This document shows, in pieces, positions 33,565-43,342 of a DNA stretch of 64,000 nucleotides. The translations under genes and the position numbers were made by a program. The notes below the pieces were generated by a model that ran no database searches, was not told the DNA's origin, and saw only the letters and a program-made list of their open reading frames with translations. Within the stretch, counting starts at the first letter, position 1, and every line of letters begins with the position of its first letter. The stretch comes from Trametes villosa (taxonomy: Eukaryota > Basidiomycota > Agaricomycetes > Polyporales > Polyporaceae), in NCBI GenBank assembly GCA_002964805.2, contig PUDQ02000001.1, positions 5,914,001 to 5,978,000 of the forward strand, in the 5' to 3' direction.

Positions 33565-36510
33565 ATGCCGATGCTGTGAGCTCTCTACTGGGCCTATAGC
33601 CGAGTGCTGATCACGGCTACTGACCGCCACCGCTCTTTCGCCTCATTCAGCGCGGATCCCGCCCTCAAGTACAAGCCGTACACCCCGCTCGACCTCCCGG
33701 ACCGCCAATGGCCCACAAAAGTGAACCGGACGCCGCCCATCTGGCTGTCGACCGACCTCCGCGATGGAAACCAGGCCCTCGCTAACCCGATGACCGTCGC
33801 GCAGAAAACGGTGTTCTTTGACACCCTCCTCAAGTGCGGCCTCAAGGAGATCGAGATTGCATACCCCGCTGCGAGCGAGACGGACTTCAACTTCGTGCGC
33901 GGGCTGATTGAGGGGGGCAAGGTGCCTGACGATGTCTGGATTCAGGTTAGCCGTCAAATCCATTTTGTTGTGTGCGCGACTTTGGCGGAAGGGTGGTTTG
34001 GTGCGCAGTCTCTGCGCATGGCAGGTGCATGGGTTGTACTCGAAGATGCGCGCGGAATATGCAGGCTGCTTTGCGAAGCAGATTTATTGCGGCTGTGGGC
34101 CAAATGACCCAATGCATCTGTCTCGGTTCCAGAGTGCGGAGTGGTTCCGTGATTCCCTCCATGCCTCTGATAAATCCACCGGGGAACTTACCACAACCCC
34201 CATCTTGCGTGGTTCTACAACCTTCCCCAACCACTGATAAATGCGTCCGGGCACTGGCTGCAGTCCCCCGATTATAGTAATAGGCACTGACAGAATGTTG
34301 AGTTCAGGTCCTCACCCCCGCGCGAGAAGATCTGATCAAGCGCACGGTGGATGCTGTAGCAGGCGCGAAGCGGGCAATCATCCACATGTACAACGCGACC
34401 TGCTGCACCTTCCGTGAAGTCGTGTTCCGCAACTCCAAGGAGGAGACCGTCAGGCTGGCCGCGAAGCACACCGAGATCGTCAGGAAGCTCACGGAGGAGT
34501 GCACCGCCAAGTACGGCACGCAGTTCCGCTACGAGTACAGCCCGGAGACGTTCTCCCAGACAGAGCCTGCGTTCGCGCTGGAGGTCTGCGAAGCCGTCAA
34601 GAAGGCGTGGGGCAAGGCGGGTCTGGGCGACGAACGGATAATCTTCAACCTGCCCGCAACAGTCGAGATAGGGCCGCCGAACCACTACGCGGATCTGGTG
34701 CGTTGCCTTCGATCACGTTTCGCAGAGTATATTGCTGAGTGTAACTATAGGTGGAGCACTTCTGCCGCAACATCTCCGAGCGAGAAAAAATCATCATCAG
34801 CCTGCACCCTCACAACGACCGCGGTAAATACACCCTCCCATAGAGTTCGACATCGCCATCTGAACAGTTGTGCTAGGCACCAGTATCGCCGCAGCTGAAC
34901 TCGGTCAACTCGCCGGTGCAGACCGGATTGAGGGGTGTTTGTTCGGCAATGGCGAACGCACTGGCAACGTGGATCTTGTCAATCTCGCCCTGAACCTGTA
35001 CACTCAGGGCGTACACCCTGGCGTCGACTTCAGCGACATCCAAGCGGTCATCGACGTCGTCACCGCGTGCAACGACCTTCCTGTCCACCCGCGCCATCCC
35101 TACGCGGGCGAGCTCGTCTTCACCGCATTCTCGGGATCCCACCAAGATGCGATCAAGAAGGGCTTCGAGGCGCAGCGCATCCGCCACCAGAAGGCGGAAC
35201 GCGACGGGGAGATGCAGTACTGGGACATCCCCTATCTCCCTATCGACCCAGCAGACCTCGGATGCAACTACGAGGCCGTCATCCGTGTCAACGCGCAGTC
35301 AGGCAAGGGCGGTATCGCGTACCTCGTACAGCACCACCTGGGCCTCGACATGCCGCGCAAGATGCAGATCGCGTTCTACCAGGTTATCCAGGACATCGCG
35401 GACCGTGAGGCGCGCGAGATGACCGTCGAAGACATCACGACCGCGTTCCGGCAGACGTACCACTTCGGTGGCTCGGCGTACGAGGGCCGGTTGGTCCTCA
35501 AGTCGTACAAGATCTCCTCAGAACCTGGCCCCGACAGCCTGAACGGCGAGGTCGCGGACGAGCGGAGACAATTCGACGGCACCATCTCCGTCGACGGCGT
35601 CCTGCGGGTTATTCGTGGAGACGGCAACGGCCCGCTGTCTGCGCTGCTCGATGCTCTCCGGACACACTTGGACATCGACCTCTCGGTCCGCGAGTACTCG
35701 GAGCACACCATCGGCTCCGACCAAAACGCGAAGGCAGCGTCTTACGTCGAGATTGTTCCCCAGGGAGCGGACGTCAAGCAGACTCGCCAGTCGGCCGAGT
35801 CGTGGTGGGGCGTTGGCGTCGACTCCGACATTGCTGGCTCCGGTCTCCGCGCCGTCCTCAGTGCAGCGAACGCCGCCATCGGCGACCGGCAGCTGCCCGA
35901 GCTCAAGCTCAGCGTCGGGTTCAATGCGACGACGGGGCAGGCAGACGTTGCCTCCGCGATCCTCAACTCGCTGCAGCTGGAGCTCCCGCGCCGGCTGCAG
36001 GCGTCGTTCTTCGAGGTCGTGCAGCGCGCCGCGCGCGACCACGGTGGCGAGATCTCGTACGACGACCTCGTGCGCCTCTTCCGCGAGACGTACGGGTATT
36101 ACGAGGAGGAGGGCCGCTTCGCGGTGAAGGCGTTCAAGATCGAGCACATCCCTGAGAGCGGCCGGGCGCGCCTGTCGGGCAACTTCATCCTCAACGGCAA
36201 GCCGGTCGCGCTCGAGGGCGAGGGCAACGGCCCGCTGTCCGCGGCGGTCGAGGCCGTCAATCGCGGGCTCGACGGGAAGGTGTCGATCCGCGAGTACGTG
36301 GAGCACTCGATCGGTGAGGGCTCGGAGGTCAAGGCGGCGTCGTACGTCGAGATCGCGTACGAGGGTCCTGGCGGGAGCCCGAAGTATCCTGCGTGGGGCG
36401 TCGCGATCGACAACGACATCACCGCGTCGGGTCTCAAGGCTGTCTTGGCTGCTACCCGGGGCGTCGAAAACACCGACAAAGCGGCGAAGGCTGCCGGCGG
36501 GCAGCAGTAA
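33565..36510 (+). CDS. LEU4: 2-isopropylmalate synthase with two C-terminal LeuA regulatory domains
   Basis: Five exons (33565-33575, 33651-33945, 34308-34697, 34751-34823, 34877-36510) give about 800 residues; typical fungal enzymes are about 600. The first coding exon is 11 nt (MPM plus two bases). The catalytic TIM barrel has [48 protein letters not shown] and [16 protein letters not shown], so metal and substrate residues look intact. It condenses acetyl-CoA with 2-ketoisovalerate in leucine synthesis. A first LeuA allosteric domain spans about residues 411-612 ([30 protein letters not shown]). A second copy follows at about 622-795 ([30 protein letters not shown]). Both appear intact. 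Intron 2 is unusually long, 362 nt. Confidence 0.93.
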
Positions 36511-38891
36511 AACGTCGCAGGAAGAGAGAAGGAATCTATACTGTATCTTTACTCAGTGTGTCAAAAGCCTCGCGCGTCAGCGAAGACGCGGTTGTATACT
36601 GTGACTTGTGTTCAATACATTCTCGCCTCACTTGCTCTCCATGAAGTGAGGTTGAAGGTTGTGTCCATCCGGACTGAGATGTGCGCTGCAGGCTGGAATA
36701 CCTGAGGAGCTCGCAACGTCGAAGATCCCAGCCCACGCTCAGCTCAGATGCATAGTCGCACATATGGTGTCGTGATTGCGAGAATAACGCGCCTACAGGA
36801 CAAAACGAGGCACACTACACCATCACGACCCGGGCACCCTCCACCGCCAGGTGCGCGAAATGGAGGTTGAGTGTATATGAACGTGACGAGAGCAGTTCGT
36901 CGATGAAGGGTCTAGGACCAGCACGACCTGGGCGACGTAGCGGTTAGTGTGCCGTCCGAGTAAGACGGCGATGAAGTATCGGACGTACGAGCGTGCGGAA
37001 TCCTACATGCTTCCCTGGAACCAGCCCAAGTACGATGGAGCCTGAGGCGGTGCGAGTCGGTCGGCGTCGTTCGGTAGGTATCGGAGCGCCGCCGATTCGT
37101 GTCGTGTATCGAGGAAAGCGCGAAAGCATCGAGAGCGGGATAGCGAGGACCCGGTCGGCATTTGTGAGCGGGTGGAAGAGTCGTTGCCGCCAGAGTAGGT
37201 GCGGCGCCAGGAGGCATAGAGGGGCGCCGGGGTGGCGGGCGCGTCGTTTCCGTACATGGAGGACCCCGCGCCCGCGCATCGAAGTACGCCGGAAGATCTC
37301 ACGCATGCATTCGTGAGGTTCCCGAGGTAGATCTGGAGGGGCGTCAGTGAGACGATCGTAAACGAGAGTCGCGAGGAGCTCACCAAATGCGAGGATGAAC
37401 AGAAAGGGTTCGTCCGGGCGATCTTGAGGCGCCGGTATGGACGATGGGGCATACTCGACTGTCAAAGAGTTCCATGCCGCATACATGGAACTCCAGCAGA
37501 CGATCTACAGCATAGATTTTAGAAGAGTTCTCTGCCACTAATACCAGGGAGTACTCACCCGCTGCCCTGGGGATGAACAATGAACGGGTATAGTATCGAG
37601 CTGCACGGACAGGGTGACAATGTCGAGGGGTGCGGTCGATGTATCTCAGCGATCTTGACACGCCGAGAGGGATGAACGAAGCGCAAACGCCTCCTCCGAG
37701 CTGCATGTTCGCATGCATGCAGCACTAGAGGAGTGGCTATGAGGGGAAGGGTGTCAGTGGTAAGAACGAATAGGGTGCCAAGATGTGCGCTCACCAGTTC
37801 GTGGTGGTGAACGATGAACGAGGGACAAGTATCCCGCACGAGTTGATGGGGGAGGCCGACATCCCTCTCGAGAGCAGAGAGGGAAGGAGATTATTCTCGC
37901 AGTGTTGCAGGCGAGAATATTCTCGAAAGGGGTGCTCGGAGCGGACCTCGCCTCAGGTTGGCAGGTGGGAGGTGCGTCCTCGCGGTTGGCGACGTGGAGG
38001 GCAGCGTCGGGGTGAACAAGCAAGACGCCCATCATGTCCGGGGCGTCTCAGTCGGAAGGGTAGGCGAAGCAGACCAGCTTCGCCCGCAGCGGTCACCAAA
38101 ACCGCTCGTGCTCATTGCCCAAGAATCCTCGCTCGTGAACGCGCCGGGCGGTGCGCGAAGACGAGCGGGATGTCGAGCTCGTTGAAAGTTGGCGAGAGAC
38201 GCGCAGCATACACAAGCAACGTAGAGGCGGCGCCCACCGCCCCACGAGGCCTTGTACGCTGGGCGCGTCTTGGAGGGAAAATGACGGCTCGTCGGTGGTG
38301 GAAAACTCGCGGCCGTGAGCGGAGGCTGCGAGACCGACAAGCCGCCGTCGGCAGTGATTGTCCGGTAATGGGCTTTCTCAAGGCCCATCGCCGGCCCCAA
38401 ACACCGCTGACGTTGGAAAAACGGACTGAAAAAGGCCCCGGTCGAGCTGGGGTGCCGGAAGGATTGTGAAGTGCTGATGCACTGTAGTTGATTTCATGAG
38501 TGCGATAGCGGAGAGATGTAGAGAACGAGGACTTACCTCGCCGGAGGCTGGAGAAATACTACTGCTATCGTACACCATACCAAGTCGGCAGTGTTGGAGT
38601 CTCAGAGAACAATCCAGCTCACGAGGCCAGGCAGGAGCCCTGGTCGCCGTCGCAAGAGGAGAGACTACGGCCGGCCCAGAGAGAAATCAGAAGAGAAGGA
38701 GCCAGGAGCAAGGCATAACGCCTAGGAGAAGTGAGAGGAGGTTGTCGAGAGTCCGCCGGGATATTGTGAGGAAATAGACGACTCGGGTCGTCGTGAGCAT
38801 CTTCGCATGCTCGTGCCCGCCGACCCTGTCAGCCTACCCCGGCACGCTCGGCCTTCGCAGGGTTCTCCTGAAGCACGGGTCAGCGATGCGT
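36511..38891. other. 2.4 kb region without a confident gene
   Basis: Short frames lie on both strands, the longest a plus-strand Arg-rich frame at 37783-38469 that looks like a shadow. Minus-strand pieces near 37380-37880 include possible splice sites, but I could not build a recognisable protein. A heat-shock-element-like site and a short hairpin (ATTCTCGC...GCGAGAAT) occur near 37894-37927. A decayed gene is possible. Confidence 0.35.
37915..37927. promoter_or_regulatory. heat-shock-element-like motif
   Basis: The sequence reads GAATATTCTCGAA, a perfect GAAnnTTCnnGAA triplet. It adjoins the inverted repeat ATTCTCGC/GCGAGAAT. No recognised gene starts nearby, so the site may be chance or serve an unannotated transcript. 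Confidence 0.35.
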
Positions 38892-39573
38892 TCAATGAAG
38901 TGGATGAGAACGCACCACGTCGTTACAGCCCCGAAGCGTGTACCCCTCGATCTCGTCCGGTCGATCCCCCGCGACATCCTCACCACCCATTCCTCCATAC
39001 CAGAACCAATCATTGTCGTCGCCCTCGAACACGTCCTCGGTGATGCAGAAGTCCTCGACACCGGAAATATGACCACACGCCTCCTTGATATCCTCGGGGC
39101 TAACACACCCCTGAGGGTCCTCGGTACGAGCGTATTGGTCCATTTCGGCGACATCGACTTCTTCGACATCGTGGCTGACAGCCACTGGTGGCGGAGCGGT
39201 GCTGGTCGAGTTATCCTGGGAGCCTCGAGCGACGGGGAACACGAACTGGCACGTGAGGCCCCCAGCGTCGGTGGACTTGACGATGGGCAGTAGAGCCATT
39301 TCGGAGTTGAGACGTTGGCGGAGCTAGTTAAATGTGTGAGTACAGTGGCCTATCGTTGGTGTGCCAATGAGAACTTACCTGAGACACCTCTGCCTCCAGG
39401 CGAGTGCACCCTCTCTTGGTCTGAGAGCCGGGGAACGAGCTCTCGGAGCCACCTTCCATCCATCGGGTCGCGAGGGCAGACCCGAATGCGTAGGAGGCGA
39501 CGCTGCTAGAGAACATCGCGCGGATCATCTGGGAGCGGATGGAGGCGGTGTGGGCTTGAGTCCGAGTCGACAT
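38892..39573 (-). CDS. hypothetical protein
   Basis: Two exons (39379-39573, 38892-39323) give about 208 residues. The donor GTAAGT and acceptor CTAG lie exactly where a helical heptad pattern (RLEAEVSQLRQRLNSEMALL) would be continued, which supports the model. The N-terminus is Ser/Thr/Ala-rich (MSTRTQAHTASIRSQMIRAM), with possible mitochondrial-presequence character. The C-terminal half is acidic and contains VSHDVEEVDVAEMDQYA and FEGDDNDWFWYGGMGGED. No domain recognised. Function unknown; the acidic end could be an interaction surface. Confidence 0.55.
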
Positions 39574-41585
39574 GGCGGCAGAGTGGCGAACGTATTCCTG
39601 AAACTTAACGAGTGGCGATGGTGGTAGACGGGATGAAAGGGCGCAAGGGGCTGCCGATCTTCGGTACAGTCTACGTACACCAGGAGGCGGGTGAGGCTGA
39701 CAGTCCTGTCGGTGTCAGCCTCGGGCTCCTGTGCACCCGAATAAACCGAACACTCTCAGTCTGAACTGTAAGGGCATGCGTGTTTGTGCACTTATGCCTT
39801 ATGCTTTTCAGGGGAATACGGGGCGTAGCCTTGGTCGCAAACTGGGTGTTTGGTCTACGGCGGGTGTACCGGCTGTTCAGCCTAAGGATGGGCTACCTTC
39901 ATGGTACTATACCCGACTCCTAGACCTGGAGGCCACTGCGTCGTCACCATAGCCATTGGCGAAAATCAAGCATCTGTCATGGTAAAAGGGGATCTATGTG
40001 AACACTGGGGACGACAAAGTGGTGGATGGGAAACAAGCATACCGGCGGCAGTGGCGCAGGGCGGCCGGTCCCGACGCGACTTGCGCGGGCGTCGGGGGGC
40101 GGCCTCCTCTTGTTCTCGACCACCACCATCCATCTCGCCGCGGCTTCACTTTGCTTCATGTCCGTGCCCCCCTCTTTCTCCGTTGTTTCATTTACTCCTG
40201 GTGGACATCTGCCTCGTATGGCGCGCGGTGATTGACCATAATCTGGGATCTAGCTAATGCGGGGCCTATGCATACTTCGCTGCGCAACTCTCGGCGACTC
40301 TCGCGACGCTACGCGATGTCTAGCCGCTACGTTCTCGTGCTGCTTGTCCTCTGACGGAGTCTGGCGATCGGTTGCTGGTCGCTGCGGGTAGGACCCGCCA
40401 GCCAGGGCTAGGGGGCTGTGGTACCCTACGCCCGCCCTCCGCACGTATGGGGGCTTGTGCACGCCTGGCAAGCTTGCGCTCCCTATCAATGCGCCTGGGA
40501 TCAGCGAAAATACAGGTACGTTTGTTTCAAACCATTCTCGAGGATGCTCTACCACCGCAATCGCGTTGGTACAGCATCTTAGACTCGCTATCCATTTTCT
40601 TGTTCTCAAATCTACGTCGCCTTTGCGTCTCTATCTTCTCGTCTTCTCTTTTCTGTGCCGGAACATGTTCTTATAGCTCGGTAGTACTCACTGGACGAGT
40701 ATCCGGACCTCATCGTCGGCGTATTGATGCGATATGATTTGCTGTTTTCCATGCTGTTGCTAGCTGAAGGCTGGCGCGGTCTCGCTCATGAGATCTACTA
40801 GCAGATCTCTAGCCTGGTTTCTTGTCCATGCCTGTGTACAATCCGTGATAGTAGTAGTGTGCCCTGTCTCCTCTTAAAGCCCACTTCGAGGGCTGCATCT
40901 TTGGCCGGTACTCGAATCCAGCAGCTGAAGGCTGCTTGGGTTGATCCGTGAGGTTGGACGGACCAAGGATCGTTTATCCTTGTTCCTTGGTTTGAGGGGT
41001 GCAGGCTACTTGTCTGTGGCCGCGACGATGGTGGACATCGGATGGATTGCGTCGCATTGGAGGATGGGTACAGGGAAGGCCTCGAGCTCTTGTGCAGGAC
41101 TTCTGCTAGGCACGCTGCAGTTTATCATATCTGGAAGTAGCTGTTGTGGCAGACGCAGTCGCGTCGCTCCCCTGGAGGGAGCAACGCCATCGTACCCACT
41201 CGCTTGAGGCGAGGAGTCGGCGAGATGATGTGCGCCGCAGGGGATCGTATCGCAGGACATAGCATTGCGCCCCTGGCCGTGGCGAGCCAACGTGCACAGT
41301 ACGGAAGCAGAAATCGTGCGTGCGTGGCCGAGACACGTCCCTAGTCATCGCGCCCCGTTTTGTCGAGGTTTCCAAAACCAGCCTGCTAGGCGGTGATATA
41401 AAGCGCGGCGCCTTTCCCACCAGCTTTTTGCTGCTCTTCCACTTGCTCTCAACATCCAGGCGATCGTTCATCGAGGGCACCGAGCGCATTCACTCCTTTG
41501 CCTAGCTTGCCAACACCGACGCCTGCGCCCCGCCCCTGCCATCGGCCCACTATCAGTCTTTACCTCCCCGTACTCCCCGTACATC
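39574..41585. other. 2 kb intergenic region with TATA box near the right end
   Basis: No convincing coding sequence between the two divergent unknown genes. A clear TATAAAG at about 41398-41404 lies 180 bases before the next ATG. A short perfect palindrome (GAGATCT...AGATCTC) lies at about 40790-40809. The rest consists of scattered short frames. Confidence 0.4.
41398..41404 (+). promoter_or_regulatory. TATA box upstream of small unknown gene
   Basis: GATATAAAG in otherwise GC-rich sequence, followed by a CT-rich leader (41420-41580) typical of fungal 5' UTRs, then the ATG at 41586. Confidence 0.5.
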
Positions 41586-42226
41586 ATGCACTCGCCGTCA
41601 GAGGCCTACGACGATGTCTATCATTATCAATACAAACCGTCTCCCCACTCCTTTTCCCCGTTCGTGTATCCGTGTGACCGCCAGTTCCCCATCTACGCCC
41701 ACTGCAACTCCCAGCGCAAGAGCAAAACGCCCCGCTTGCGCTGCAACACCAACACCACGCATGCAATCTCAATCCATCCCCAGCCAGATCTCATGGTACG
41801 TCTTCTCTCCGTTGCACCTGCAAGGCCGCCTACCGCATGGAGCTCAAACCGCCCCCGTCTCCAGCAAACCATCGACTACCGCTACGCAGAGAGCGAGAGG
41901 CCGCCGCGATCAAGCTTCGCATTGGTATGCCCTCATTACCCGCTCGCACGCGTCTATTCGCTCACCCTGCACCCCGATATCCAGTCCGACATCTTCGAGA
42001 CCGACGAGGAAGACGTGGAGATCGAGATATCGCCCGTGCTCCCCTCCACGCCCCACACCGCCAGTTCGGTCTCGACCAGCAAAAGCACCAAGGCGCGCAT
42101 GAAGGCCCTCTTCACGGTAAGCCGCGGTGACTTCCCGGCGATATGGACGGCTTCTGACGCGCGATATAGGGGGCTGCGTACTCCGTGAAGGCGACGTGGG
42201 GCCGCGCGCGTTCCGCGAGGAAGTAA
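41586..42226 (+). CDS. small hypothetical protein
   Basis: Four exons (41586-41795, 41865-41924, 41985-42116, 42170-42226) give about 152 residues. The N-terminus is rich in Tyr, His, Ser and Pro (HSPSEAYDDVYHYQYKPSPH). The middle carries an acidic segment SDIFETDEEDVEIEISPVLP, and the end is basic (KALFTGAAYSVKATWGRARS). The last two joins are strong because they keep a good codon pattern to a stop. The first join is less certain; a competing acceptor at about 41823 gives a Lys/Glu-rich alternative. No domain recognised. A TATA box and leader upstream suggest a real transcript. Confidence 0.5.
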
Positions 42227-42522
42227 TCACTACGGCAGCGAAGTAATATCGAAGGTCTTGGTTGGAACATAATCTCAAAGTATTCCTGTACTCCGTTTTG
42301 CCTAGTCTCTATGTACAGTAGTGTCTTTCTAGCTACGTCCGCAACTCCGTTAATACACAAGTCATTGCAAAACACACCTCTTCGTCGTCGGACAGGCTCA
42401 CCGCCCGGCGGCAACGCGTCGCGCACGCGTTGTGCTGGTAGCGCCGTATGCCATATACGGCAAGGCACCTTTTCTGTCGAGTGTCGAGAGCAGCGGCATT
42501 CGCGGGCGCTTCTCTGTCCACC

Positions 42523-42963
42523 ATGTCCTTCGTGCACGCCGTCCGACAGCAGCTACGCCTCAACGCCTTCTGGGCCCCTCGCAGATGCCTCGCATCCCAG
42601 AGCGCGCCAGCCGCAGCGGCGGCGACCCCTGCCAGCAGTGAGGCCGCACCAAAAGCCGACCAGCGTGAGTGCAACGTCCGCCCGCCCGCTCCGGCTCAGA
42701 TCTGTGCTCACGCGAACGTTTCTGCAGCGACGCTCGCGGCGTCGTCGTGCGCGGAGAACACGGTGCTCGTCGGCGTGAACTACCTCAAGGGCCAGCAGGA
42801 GGTGCTCGCGCTCGCAGACGACGCGTACCCGCCCTGGCTCTGGACGCTCCTCCAGCCGAAGCATGTCCCGGACGACGGGCCCGGCGGGAAGGGCGAGAAG
42901 ATCCGCCTGCGCAAGGCGAACCGCCAGCGGATACGGGACCAGAACTTCATGAAGACGCAGTGA
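42523..42963 (+). CDS. MRPL37: mitochondrial ribosomal protein mL54 (yeast Mrpl37)
   Basis: Two exons (42523-42664, 42728-42963) encode 125 residues. A presequence-like N-terminus (MSFVHAVRQQLRLNAFWAPR, then RCLASQ) and an Ala-rich linker precede the family core: VGVNYLKGQQEVLALADDAY, PPWLWTLLQPK and a basic end (IRLRKANRQRIRDQNFMK). The YPPWLW motif is diagnostic of mL54. It is a component of the large mitoribosomal subunit. The gene is convergent with HEL2. Confidence 0.9.
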   Translation: MSFVHAVRQQLRLNAFWAPRRCLASQSAPAAAAATPASSEAAPKADQRECNVRPPAPAQICAHANVSAATLAASSCAENTVLVGVNYLKGQQEVLALADDAYPPWLWTLLQPKHVPDDGPGGKGEKIRLRKANRQRIRDQNFMKTQ

Positions 42964-43342
42964 GGGTGGGGGTGGTCTGGCGGTGTGGTGGTCGAGCGCA
43001 GGTGTGCTGGTAAGTCGCTGTTTTGGTCAGGGCGAGGTGTGTAGTGTGGACGCTGACGATCGCCAGCAGTTTCGTACATGTATTACATGCTCCTAATATT
43101 CCCTGACTTCTCATTTGTCTTTGCGGGTTGTGTGCCCTCTATTCGACGTAAGAATCACGGGTCCTCACACTGCAAACCGCGAGCCAAGAAACATTGACAA
43201 GCTCATGACTGGATAGACATGCACTTCTGCACCGAAAACTGGAGCGACAAACTACGAAAGCTGGTTCTAATAGCTACATCCAGTCACGCTCAATCTACGT
43301 CTACAACTCTACCCCAACTGAGCGATCGTCCCCAGTCGCAAT
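42964..43342. other. convergent intergenic region mL54 / HEL2
   Basis: Shared 3' region of 379 bases. AT-richer than the surroundings, with no gene or repeat seen. Confidence 0.4.

Noticed and set aside
35518..36306. 262-codon minus-strand frame
   Set aside because: Antisense of the LEU4 regulatory domains.
37783..38469. 228-codon plus-strand frame
   Set aside because: Extremely Arg-rich with no domain or splice support; a typical GC-driven chance frame.
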